In this document: positions 52,271 to 60,042 of the stretch, piece by piece
Numbering within the stretch: the first letter of the stretch is position 1
Layout of the letters: the number at the start of each line of letters is the position of its first letter
Assembly: GCA_050247255.1 (NCBI GenBank)
Contig: JBFWUM010000010.1
Coordinates: forward strand, 1-64,000
DNA: 64,000 bases
Origin: JBFWUM01 sp050247255
GTDB lineage: Bacteria; Acidobacteriota; Vicinamibacteria; Vicinamibacterales; UBA2999
Reading direction: 5' to 3'
Notes under the pieces: generated by a model
The model's input: the letters and a program-made list of their open reading frames with translations, nothing else
The model's database searches: none
What the model was told of the DNA's origin: nothing
Position numbers and translations under genes: made by a program

Positions 52271-52969
52271 CTAGTTCCGCCTGGTTGCCCCCTCGAGCCG
52301 CTCGTTGAGCATCCGCGCCTCGGCGAGGTGCTTCTCCGTGGTCGGCAGCGTCGTCGCCGCCCACTGGTTCACGGCGCTGGTCGCCGCGTTGTCGCTCTGC
52401 TGCGGCGACGGCATGGCGGCGCCGGTCGTCCCCGTCTGGCTATTCGGCGCGTTGTTGTCGCCCACGGCGTCGTTGCTGTACGAGTTGCCGGCGCCGTTGC
52501 GGTCGACGCGGCTCTCGAGGTGATCGACCACGTCCTCGTGGCCATCGACCATCGCCTGCATGTATTCGCGGTCGAACTCCGCGCCCTGCAGCCGCGACAG
52601 CCGGTCACGCAGCTCGCGATGGTCGTCCGATAGCGTCGCCGGCGGCGTGAAGTTGTGGCGGCTCGCGACCTGTTTGAGCGCCTCGCCCGACCGCGTGTGG
52701 TCGTCCACCATCATCTGCGCAAAGCGTTTCACGTCTGCGCTCTGTGCCCGCTCGAGTGCCAGCTTGCCGAGTTCGACCTCGGCCATGCCTGCCTCGGTCG
52801 ACTCCTCGATGAAGTCCTGATCGCCGCCGGTCAGCTGGTTGTCACCGGTTGTGCCGACCGCGTCGGCGCCCGGAGCATTGTTCGCGTCGAACTCAGCGCG
52901 ATCGTTTCCGCCGCACGCGACCGTCAGCATCGCCGCGCACGTGATCGCCAGAAGCCCCATCCGTTTCAT
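52271..52969 (-). CDS. DUF4142 lipoprotein
   Basis: This protein of about 232 residues has a lipoprotein signal (MKRMGLLAITCAAMLTVAC, lipobox LTVAC). A DUF4142 ferritin-like helical domain (about 55-215) contains FIEESTEAGMAEVELGKLAL and FAQMMVDDHTRSGEAL. A low-complexity Asn/Ser/Thr insert (SYSNDAVGDNNAPNSQTGTT) interrupts the domain. The start at 52969 is supported by a GGAGGGGG just upstream. Members are often stress-related envelope proteins. The precise role is unknown. Confidence 0.88.
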   Translation of the reverse strand: MKRMGLLAITCAAMLTVACGGNDRAEFDANNAPGADAVGTTGDNQLTGGDQDFIEESTEAGMAEVELGKLALERAQSADVKRFAQMMVDDHTRSGEALKQVASRHNFTPPATLSDDHRELRDRLSRLQGAEFDREYMQAMVDGHEDVVDHLESRVDRNGAGNSYSNDAVGDNNAPNSQTGTTGAAMPSPQQSDNAATSAVNQWAATTLPTTEKHLAEARMLNERLEGATRRN

Positions 52970-53059
52970 GCATCCCCCTCCGTCCGGCGTCTCCGGACAC
53001 ACTGAGATATCCATCCCAGCGTGTGCAAGCGTGGTGACGTGAGCGGGAGGACGGGCGCG

Positions 53060-53506
53060 TCAGAGCTGCGACGTGCAGTTGGGGCAGCGGCTCGCCTTGA
53101 TGGAAATCGTCGAGGCGCAGAACGGGCACTCCTTCGTCGTCGGCGCGTCCGCCGGGGCGGGCGTATCGACCGCGCTCTTGATGCGGTTCACCTGCTTGAC
53201 CAGCACGAACACGGCGAGCGCGACGATAAGGAAGCTGATGACCTCGTTGATGAACTGCCCGTAGGCAATCACCGGCACCCCGTTCGCCTTCGCGTCGGCG
53301 AGGGACGCGGGCGTCCCGAGCGAGGGGTCGAGCACCACGAACAGGCTGGAGAAATCGAGCCCGCCCACGAGCAGGCCGATCGGAGGCATCAGCACTCCCT
53401 CGACCAGGCTGGTGACGATGCGTCCGAATGCGGCGCCGATGATTACGCCGACCGCCAGGTCGATGACGTTGCCGCGGGCAATGAACTGCCGGAACTCCTG
53501 CCACAT
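53060..53506 (-). CDS. mscL: Large-conductance mechanosensitive channel with C-terminal zinc ribbon
   Basis: This 148-residue inner-membrane channel opens under osmotic downshock. It has the N-terminal FRQFIARGNVIDLAVGVIIGAAFG gate helix, a periplasmic loop and second helix (about 76-100), then a cytoplasmic tail carrying CPFC...CPNC (about 127-145), a C4 zinc-ribbon that most MscL lack. GGAGGG lies upstream of the ATG. The first 47 nt of the gene recur after the N gap because of duplicated contig ends. Confidence 0.95.
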   Translation of the reverse strand: MWQEFRQFIARGNVIDLAVGVIIGAAFGRIVTSLVEGVLMPPIGLLVGGLDFSSLFVVLDPSLGTPASLADAKANGVPVIAYGQFINEVISFLIVALAVFVLVKQVNRIKSAVDTPAPADAPTTKECPFCASTISIKASRCPNCTSQL

Positions 53507-53813
53507 GGCCTGTCCCTCCGTGTGTGGCCCGACACCTTACCACGCGGCAGCGTCTTACGTATGATCGGTGCCCTCAAGGAGTTGTCNNNNNNNNNNNNNN
53601 NNNNNNNNNNNNNNNNNNNNNNNNNNNNNNNNNNNNNNNNNNNNNNNNNNNNNNNNNNNNNNNNNNNNNNNNNNNNNNNNNNNNNNTCGATGACGTTGCC
53701 GCGGGCAATGAACTGCCGGAACTCCTGCCACATGGCCTGTCCCTCCGTGTGTGGCCCGACACCTTACCACGCGGCAGCGTCTTACGTATGATCGGTGCCC
53801 TCAAGGAGTTGTC
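53460..53813. repeat. Identical 127-nt contig ends around the gap (assembly artefact)
   Basis: Bases 53460-53586 and 53687-53813 are identical over 127 nt, in direct orientation, exactly abutting the N run on both sides. The copy after the gap contains only the first 15 codons of mscL plus its upstream region. Confidence 0.93.
53587..53686. other. Scaffold gap of 100 N
   Basis: Exactly 100 undetermined bases, a conventional gap size. Because both flanks are the same 127 nt, the true sequence probably runs straight from 53586 to 53814 with no missing bases. Confidence 0.95.
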
Positions 53814-53827
53814 GTGTTCAGAGTGCT

Positions 53828-54040
53828 CATTTGGTCGCCACCCTGACCGGCGCCATCGTCACCGCGCTCGGCGATCTCCACAGCGGGACGTTCGCTTCGG
53901 ACGATGCGCTGTTCAACCGAGGGACGGCCGTGGATTCACCTCGACATCGCCGGCACGTCGTGGCCCACTGCGCGGCTCCCGTACAGGTCCGACGGCCCGA
54001 CCGGTGTCACCACGCGCACCCTTGCCGAGCTCGCGCACGT
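53828..54040 (+). pseudogene. Remnant of an M17 leucyl aminopeptidase
   Basis: Frame 53828-53911 reads HLVATLTGAIVTALGDLHSGTFASDDAL, matching in type the metal-binding core region of cytosol aminopeptidases. After 19 nt a different frame (from 53931) reads WIHLDIAGTSWPTARLPYRS, then GPTGVTTRTLAELA, the usual C-terminal part. The about 60 residues that normally join these are missing, as are the whole N-terminus and the start codon. It appears to be a gene relic with an internal deletion and frameshift. Confidence 0.75.
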
Positions 54041-54058
54041 GCTCGGCGAAGGCGGGCT

Positions 54059-54598
54059 TCACTGCGGCGGCACCACCCACGGCGGACGGAAGAACGTGAT
54101 CATCCGCCCCCAATACATGACCCCAATCCACGCGGCGAGCGACACCGCGCCGGCGATGCGGCCCCCAAGCGGCACGGCCTCGCCCGCGCCGACTGCAAAC
54201 GACTCACGCGCGGAGCGGGTGTAGAAGATCAGGATGTTCAACCCCGCGGCGGCGATGAACAACAGCTTCATCTGGAACGCCAGGTTGTAGAAGTACTGAT
54301 ACGGCGCGCCGGCGACGAACATCACGCCGGTGACAACGTTCACCGCGAAGGCGGCGACACCCCAGGGCACCAGCTGCTGCAGCGGCGCCACCGGCAGCCG
54401 CCGGGCCAGCCCGATCAGGCGGAGGTCGAGCACGCCGATCGTTCCCACCATGACGCCGAGCGCCAGGAAGTGTATGGTTTCGAGCGCCGGCCACATCCAC
54501 GGACCGTTCACGACGACGTCGTGCAGCCATGTGGCATCGAGCCAGGCCGCAAACGCCTGCAGCGGACCGCCGAGCGGGACCATTCCCGTGTCGCTCAT
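54059..54598 (-). CDS. DUF6644-type membrane protein
   Basis: This 179-residue integral membrane protein has about five hydrophobic segments (about 38-60, 75-95, 98-120, 150-172). It has the family-like WPALETIHFLALGVMVGTIGVLDLRLIGL and FQMKLLFIAAAGLNILIFY. The function of this family is unknown. A conserved His in the first helix could bind heme or metal, which is speculative. Its start overlaps the end of the next, related gene (ATGA), so they form a pair. Confidence 0.72.
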   Translation of the reverse strand: MSDTGMVPLGGPLQAFAAWLDATWLHDVVVNGPWMWPALETIHFLALGVMVGTIGVLDLRLIGLARRLPVAPLQQLVPWGVAAFAVNVVTGVMFVAGAPYQYFYNLAFQMKLLFIAAAGLNILIFYTRSARESFAVGAGEAVPLGGRIAGAVSLAAWIGVMYWGRMITFFRPPWVVPPQ

Positions 54599-55065
54599 TC
54601 GAGTCCGCTCTTAGGGCCGAGGTATCCCATCAGCCGGCCGGCGGTGGTCGCGCCAATCCAGGCCACCACCGACGCCACCGCCAGTACCCGGGCGCGGGCC
54701 TGCGGTGCCTCCAGGTGTCGCCGCTTGGCAAAGAGCAGCAGGACGCCGGCCGCGACGCAGAGCATCTTCACGTAGAAGACGGGGTTCGTCAGTTTCGTGG
54801 ACGCGTCCGCGACGATGAGCGCGGCGCCAGAGGCCGCGTTGATCCAGAAGCCGGCCCACATCACCGGATACAGGCGGCGCATCGGCGGCAGCGGCAGATC
54901 GGGAGCGACGCCGAGCAACCGGAGGTCGGTCGCCAGGCTGATGCCGACGAGGAAGCCCAGGCCGACGGTATGGAGGAAAAGGATGGTCGGATACGCCCAG
55001 AGCGTCGGCGCCTCGCGTACCCAGGTGCCCAGGGCGGTCTCCTCCAGGCGCAGCAGCAACTCCAT
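54595..55065 (-). CDS. DUF6644-like membrane protein, paralogue
   Basis: This protein of about 156 residues resembles its downstream neighbour: AYPTILFLHTVGLGFLVG with a His in the first helix, SLATDLRLLGVAPDLP, then helices at about 60-85, 95-112 and 125-148. The start at 55065 (MELLLRLEETALG) is chosen because the family begins there. An in-frame ATG 66 nt upstream gives an unconserved extension. The two genes overlap by 4 nt and probably make a heteromeric membrane complex, which is inference. Confidence 0.7.
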   Translation of the reverse strand: MELLLRLEETALGTWVREAPTLWAYPTILFLHTVGLGFLVGISLATDLRLLGVAPDLPLPPMRRLYPVMWAGFWINAASGAALIVADASTKLTNPVFYVKMLCVAAGVLLLFAKRRHLEAPQARARVLAVASVVAWIGATTAGRLMGYLGPKSGLE

Positions 55066-55170
55066 CGGCGCGAATGCTAGCGGAAGTCCGGGGGGCCGTG
55101 CCTGAAGTTCCCCTGAATTCTTCGTCAGCAAAGGCAGGGGTCTTGCTCACGATTGGCGTGAGGTGCGTGT

Positions 55171-55719
55171 ATGGCTGAAGTGCTCGTCGAGTTCGATCGA
55201 CCGGTGACCGTCGACGGGACCACCTACAGTGCCAGGGCGGTGGGCCGCCGGGCTGACGACGGCATGTGGGAAGGATGGTTGGAGTTCGTGCCGGTCGAGG
55301 GCGAGCCGGTCATTGGCGCGGTCGAATCGCGTCAGCCCGAGTACGAACACCTCGTGTACTGGGCAACGGGCCTGACCTCCGTCTTCCTGGAGGGCGCGCT
55401 TGCCAGGGCGCTGCACCCGCTCGCGGTGCGCGTGCGGGTCGTCCCGGAGCCGTTTTCCGATGCGCCGGCGCCGCGGTCCACGCCTCCCGCCCATGTAGTG
55501 GCGGGACCTGAAGCGGTGCTCGATCCGTTCGACGTTGGCGGCCGCAGCCTCGACATCCTGCGCCAGGAATTGACGGCCCTCAATCGCCCGCGGCTGCTCA
55601 ACATCATCGCCGCGTTCGATCTGAATCCGGCGGGCGAAGATCTGGCATGGATGAGCGACGGTCAGCTGGCGACGTTCATCGTGACGGCGACGGAGACGCG
55701 GCTGGCCCGGCGGCCCTGA
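55171..55719 (+). CDS. Conserved-looking protein of unknown function
   Basis: This 182-residue soluble protein has no signal peptide. The N-terminal half (about 1-100) is beta-rich (VLVEFDRPVTVDGTTYSARAVG, DGMWEGWLEFVPVEG). A Pro-rich linker and a helical C-terminal part (about 115-182, LDILRQELTALNRPRLLNIIAAF) follow. GAGGTG lies 6 nt upstream of ATG. Its last 44 nt overlap the convergent M1 aminopeptidase gene. I do not recognise the family. Confidence 0.7.
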   Translation: MAEVLVEFDRPVTVDGTTYSARAVGRRADDGMWEGWLEFVPVEGEPVIGAVESRQPEYEHLVYWATGLTSVFLEGALARALHPLAVRVRVVPEPFSDAPAPRSTPPAHVVAGPEAVLDPFDVGGRSLDILRQELTALNRPRLLNIIAAFDLNPAGEDLAWMSDGQLATFIVTATETRLARRP

Positions 55720-58252
55720 ATAGCTCGTCCGCTGCGGCGAGCACGGTCCATCGCAACCGCTGTGGATACTGCAGCTCCTGCGCAAGGAAGTCGCGCACCG
55801 TCGTGGCAACCTCCGGCGATCGATGGCCGCCGAGCAGCGCATCGGTCCAACGGGTCGGGAAGAAGATGTCGCCCGTCGCCCGCACCTCGCGCAGCAGTTC
55901 GAGCCCGGGGCGGACGAACCGCCGGGCATGTGCCTCGCGCAACGGATGATTGAGGTAGGCGAGCGCCTCCAGCACCCACGGCTCACGCCGCCGATTCGCG
56001 ACGTCGCGGAAGCGGGCAAACGCCGCCTCGCGTTCGGCCGCATCGGGTGAAAGCGCCGGCATGACGAACGCGAACCGCGCCTTGCGATCGGGGTTCTCGG
56101 TCCGTTCGAGCTGCGCCTGAAGGATCGCCCGCGCGGCGTCGGCGTCGGCGTCGCGCACCGCCAGTTCCAGCGCCATCGCAATCTCGTCGGTCTCGGCAAA
56201 CACCAGGCCCGGCACGCGTTCTTCGCGCCGCCACACGCGCGTCAGCCACGCCGCGCCCTCGTCGGTGAGCACCACGTCCCGGAACGCGGAGAACCAGGCG
56301 GACTTCTGGCTTTGCGTGGCCGCGCGCGTCATGCCGTTGCGCAGCGCCGATTCCAGCGCCGGCGCGCGCGCCAGCCGCTCTTCGTGCGGCAGGTAACGCC
56401 AGAACACGCGCGCGACATACGCGAGGACACGCTGCGTATTGAGCTCGTCGGTCTCAGCGGGGAGCGCGATGAGCGCAAGGTCGAGCAGATCCCCCGGCGC
56501 CAGCTGCCCTTCGAGCAGGTTGTCGTAGAGCGTGACCCAGGCGACGCCGCGCGTCAGCGCGTCCGGGATCTCGTGGAGGTGAGCGAGCAGGTAGTCGCGG
56601 CTCGCGTCGTCCAGCACGAACATCCCGTAGCCGAGGCCGCCGCCCCCCGGCAGGACGTAGAGCGGACGCGGCAGTCCTTCTGCCCCGCGCACGCGCGTCG
56701 TTGCCGCGGATGCGACGACCGGCACCGAGCGCACCCCCTCGGTGTAGCCGAGCGTGACCTGCAACCGCTGCGGCCACACCAACCCGCGGTCGAGCGGATC
56801 GCGCATCGACACGGTGAGCCGCGAAATACGGCCCGAGCGGTTGAACCGTGTCTCGGCGCTGACCTGGGGCCGCCCGCGCTCGGCGACCCATGCCTGGCTC
56901 CAGCGGGCGAGATCCTGCGGCGTGCGACGATCCAGGATCTGCACGAGGTCCGTCCAGGTGGCCGTCCCGAAGCCGTGCGCGGTGAGGTACTCGCGCAGCC
57001 CGTCGCGGAACCGTTCCTCCCCGACGATCAGCTCGAGCTGCCGCATCACGATCGGCGCCTTCTGATAGATGATCGCGCCGTACAACTGCCCGGCGTCCTC
57101 GAGGTTCGCCAGCGGCTGGCGGATGGGATTGGCGCCGGCGGTGCGATCGACGCCGTAGGCCGTCGGGTAGTTGCCGAGAAAGAACCGCAGCTCGTGGTTC
57201 AGCGCCGGGAACGAGGGGTTCACGATCTTCTCCGCCATGAAGTTGGCGAAGACCTCCTTCATCCAGACATCGTTGAACCACGCCATCGTCACCAGATCGC
57301 CGAACCACATGTGCGCCGTCTCGTGGGAGATGAGCGTCGCCCGGTTCAGGAACTGGTTCTGCGTCGCCGACTCCTCCAGCATCAGGCTGGCCGCGTTGTA
57401 GAGCACCGCGCCCGCGTGCTCCATCCCGCCGAACTGGAACGACGGGATGAGGACGAAGTCGAACTTGCCGAACGGGTAGGCAATGCCGGTATAGGCTTCG
57501 AGCCATTCGAGCGCGGCGCCGTGCAGGTCGAAGATCGCCTCGCGATTGCGCGCGACCTTCGCGGCGTCGGTTTCGCGATGGAACATGCGCAGCTGGCGCC
57601 CGGCGCGCGATGCCGTCTCCACCTGGAACCTGCCGGCGGCAAACGAGAAGAGGTACGTCGGGAGCGGCTGGGTCTCGGCAAAGGTGGAACGCCGGCGGCC
57701 GCTGTCGACCTCCTGACGCACCAGCGCGCCGTTGGCGACGACCTCCCAGTCGGCTGGCGCTTCGAGCGTCAACGTGTAGCGCGCCTTGATGCCTGGCTGA
57801 TCGAACGTCGGGAAGGCGTAGCGCGCGCGCGCCGGGACGAACAGCGTGTAGAGGAACTCGTCGTTGCGATTGAGCGCCTCGTCGCCAGCCGTGAACTCGA
57901 TCTCGACGACGTTCTCACCGGCACGCGTCTCGGCTGTGTCGATGATGATGTGATCGTCGGTCAGCGCCGGCTCGATGCGGCGCCCGCCGATCCGTACGGC
58001 GTGCACCCGCTGCGCAGGCGACACGAAGTCGAGGACGATGCGGTGTGGCGCGTTCAGGTTGAGGCGCAGCGTTTCCCGGCCGGCGATCGGCGCCGTCCGC
58101 TCCGGCGGAATCACAAACGTCAGCTCGTAGCGGACCTGCGAGAATGCCGCCTCACGTTCCTGCGCGAGCGCCTCAGAGATCCCTTTGTCGGGCGCGCCCG
58201 ACCCGGCCGCGGCCAGGGCAACGCCGAGCAACAGCGTCAACATCGCCGCCAC
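55676..58252 (-). CDS. M1 family zinc aminopeptidase
   Basis: This 858-residue exported aminopeptidase has a signal peptide (about 1-17). It has the N-terminal beta-saddle domain, the exopeptidase motif as GGMEH instead of GAMEN, the zinc site HETAH near residue 307 with the third ligand Glu 18 residues after (WMKEVFANF), and a helical C-terminal ERAP1-like domain. It removes N-terminal residues from peptides in the periplasm. GTG 58252 is used; ATG 58243 is an alternative. The GAMEN variation may change specificity. Confidence 0.9.
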   Translation of the reverse strand: MAAMLTLLLGVALAAAGSGAPDKGISEALAQEREAAFSQVRYELTFVIPPERTAPIAGRETLRLNLNAPHRIVLDFVSPAQRVHAVRIGGRRIEPALTDDHIIIDTAETRAGENVVEIEFTAGDEALNRNDEFLYTLFVPARARYAFPTFDQPGIKARYTLTLEAPADWEVVANGALVRQEVDSGRRRSTFAETQPLPTYLFSFAAGRFQVETASRAGRQLRMFHRETDAAKVARNREAIFDLHGAALEWLEAYTGIAYPFGKFDFVLIPSFQFGGMEHAGAVLYNAASLMLEESATQNQFLNRATLISHETAHMWFGDLVTMAWFNDVWMKEVFANFMAEKIVNPSFPALNHELRFFLGNYPTAYGVDRTAGANPIRQPLANLEDAGQLYGAIIYQKAPIVMRQLELIVGEERFRDGLREYLTAHGFGTATWTDLVQILDRRTPQDLARWSQAWVAERGRPQVSAETRFNRSGRISRLTVSMRDPLDRGLVWPQRLQVTLGYTEGVRSVPVVASAATTRVRGAEGLPRPLYVLPGGGGLGYGMFVLDDASRDYLLAHLHEIPDALTRGVAWVTLYDNLLEGQLAPGDLLDLALIALPAETDELNTQRVLAYVARVFWRYLPHEERLARAPALESALRNGMTRAATQSQKSAWFSAFRDVVLTDEGAAWLTRVWRREERVPGLVFAETDEIAMALELAVRDADADAARAILQAQLERTENPDRKARFAFVMPALSPDAAEREAAFARFRDVANRRREPWVLEALAYLNHPLREAHARRFVRPGLELLREVRATGDIFFPTRWTDALLGGHRSPEVATTVRDFLAQELQYPQRLRWTVLAAADELFRAAGPAASPSPSR

Positions 58253-58271
58253 GATATCAAAGTTGTGGCGC

Positions 58272-58277
58272 TAGAAT
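58272..58277 (+). promoter_or_regulatory. Candidate -10 element for a leaderless cupredoxin gene
   Basis: TAGAAT ends 5 nt before the ATG at 58283, and no ribosome binding site is present. Confidence 0.35.
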
Positions 58278-58282
58278 CAGGC

Positions 58283-58972
58283 ATGCGTTCAGGCTGGGGT
58301 TCGGCGCTTCCGCTCGTCGCGGCAGCGGCGCTCGCGGCCGTGCCGGACCGGCCGTCCGCGCAGGGCGCAGCGGCCGCCGCGGTCACCGGCCGCGTCGAGA
58401 TCGGTGTCCCCGTCAATACGCGGCGCCCGGCCAATTTCTACACGAGATCGGTGCCAGGCGGGCGCCTGGCACCTGCCTCCGAACTGCGCAACGTCGTCGT
58501 CTACCTGAACGATGCGCCGACGCGCCCGGTCAACCCCGTGCGCGCGTCGATCCGCCAGGAACACGAGACCTTCATGCCGCGCGTCGTCGCCGTGCCGATC
58601 GGCTCGACGGTGGAATTTCCAAACGACGACCCGATCTACCACAACGTGTTCTCGCTCTCCCGCACACGCAGCTTCAACCTGGGGCGCTATCCGCAAGGGC
58701 AGACGCGCCAGGTGCGATTCGACAAGGCTGGTGTGGTCAAGATCTTCTGCGAGATCCACTCGCACATGTCGGCCACGGTGATGGTGTTCGACCACCCGTG
58801 GTTTGCCGTGCCGGGTGACGATGGCCGGTTCTCGCTGCCGGCGGTGCCGCCCGGCGAACGCCAGATCACCGCATGGCACGAACGGCTCGGCGACACCACG
58901 CTGCAGGTGCGGGTCGAGCCGGGGCGCGACGCCGCTGCCGATTTCGTGCTGCCCGTACCCGAGCAGCCGTGA
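58283..58972 (+). CDS. Exported cupredoxin-domain protein
   Basis: This 229-residue periplasmic protein has a signal peptide (1-27). A plastocyanin-like domain (about 66-170) carries a complete type 1 copper set: H120 in PIYHNVFS, C156, H159 (or H161) and M162 in CEIHSHMSA. A carboxypeptidase-regulatory-like tail (about 175-229, VPGDDGRFSLPAVPPGERQITAWHE) follows. Such proteins are often annotated methylamine-utilisation-like. It probably carries electrons or copper. It overlaps the porin-like gene by 4 nt. Confidence 0.87.
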   Translation: MRSGWGSALPLVAAAALAAVPDRPSAQGAAAAAVTGRVEIGVPVNTRRPANFYTRSVPGGRLAPASELRNVVVYLNDAPTRPVNPVRASIRQEHETFMPRVVAVPIGSTVEFPNDDPIYHNVFSLSRTRSFNLGRYPQGQTRQVRFDKAGVVKIFCEIHSHMSATVMVFDHPWFAVPGDDGRFSLPAVPPGERQITAWHERLGDTTLQVRVEPGRDAAADFVLPVPEQP

Positions 58973-60042
58973 CCGTGCTGGTCGCGCTGGCCGGCGCGAT
59001 CCTCCTCCTTGCCTGGCCCGCGGCGGCGCAGACAACGCGCGCATCGGCTGTCGCGCTGGACACCGCCGTCGCCCTGGACACCACGATCGACGAGGACGGC
59101 AACGCGTCCACGGGCCTGAGCGCCGATGCGCAGGCGTCGGTGGCGATCACCGGCACCCTGCAGGTCATGGTGCGGCCGTTCCTGCAGCGGCAGGGGAACG
59201 GCGACTGGAACGCGCAAGTCTGGGTTGCCGGCCTGCGCTACGAGCGGCCTGGGGACCTCGGCGTGCGGGTCGACGCGGGACTGATCCCGTCGCCGATCGG
59301 CCTTGCCAACCTGACGCTGCGGCCGCACCTCAACCCGACCATCTCGCAACCGTCGTCGCTCTTCACGCCGCTGCCGCCTGTAGCCCTGCCGATGCCGCGG
59401 ACGACGCTGCTTGGGCCCGTGTACCCGGTGGGCGTGTCGGTGACGGCCTCGACGCTGCGCTGGGACGCGCGGGCGGCGGTGATCGACACGTCGCCGGTGC
59501 GCACACGCCGTGTGTTTGCGGACGATACGCCGCCCAATCCGCCGCGCTTTGCCACCGTGGTCATCGGCGGCGGCGTGACCCCGGTGGTGGGACTCCGGAT
59601 CGGTGCGTCGCTGTCACATGGCGGGTGGATGAAGCCCGGCGAGACCCTGGCCGGCGGGCGCGCAGCTGACGCGACGGTCGTGACCGTCGAGGGTGAGTTC
59701 TCCTATCGCTACACGCGGGTCGTCGCCGAGTGGATCCGCGCTCGCCTGGAAACCGGGTCTGGCGGAGCGTTGATCGCGGACGGCTTCTACGTGCAGGCGC
59801 AGCAGACGCTGGCGCCGCGCTGGTTCGTCGCCGGCCGCGTTGAACGCATGGATGCCCCCGCGGCCTCGCCGGTGGACGACATCATCCGGCAGCAGTTCAC
59901 GGGGGTGGAGGAAACCGTCGGCTACCGCCTGCTTCCGGAGGTGACGATCCGCGTCAGCCATCGGGCCCGCGAAGGCTTCGGCGTCCGCGGCTTCAGCCAC
60001 ACGGCGGCGGTGTCGGTGGTGTTCTGGAAGCGCTGGTTCTAA
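58969..60042 (+). CDS. Outer-membrane porin-like protein
   Basis: This 357-residue protein has a signal peptide (about 1-21, ending AAAQ). The mature protein consists of alternating beta-strands (ASVAITGTLQVMVRPFLQRQ, AQVWVAGLRYERPGDLGVRVD, FSYRYTRVVAEWIRARLETG). It ends AAVSVVFWKRWF with a terminal Phe, typical of outer-membrane barrels. The GTG start overlaps the cupredoxin stop (GTGA). The substrate is unknown. Context suggests a metal-related function together with the cupredoxin and the HupE-like gene. Confidence 0.8.
   Translation: MTVLVALAGAILLLAWPAAAQTTRASAVALDTAVALDTTIDEDGNASTGLSADAQASVAITGTLQVMVRPFLQRQGNGDWNAQVWVAGLRYERPGDLGVRVDAGLIPSPIGLANLTLRPHLNPTISQPSSLFTPLPPVALPMPRTTLLGPVYPVGVSVTASTLRWDARAAVIDTSPVRTRRVFADDTPPNPPRFATVVIGGGVTPVVGLRIGASLSHGGWMKPGETLAGGRAADATVVTVEGEFSYRYTRVVAEWIRARLETGSGGALIADGFYVQAQQTLAPRWFVAGRVERMDAPAASPVDDIIRQQFTGVEETVGYRLLPEVTIRVSHRAREGFGVRGFSHTAAVSVVFWKRWF

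Noticed and set aside
53687..53733. Second mscL start after the gap
   Set aside because: Exact duplicate contig end; assembly artefact.
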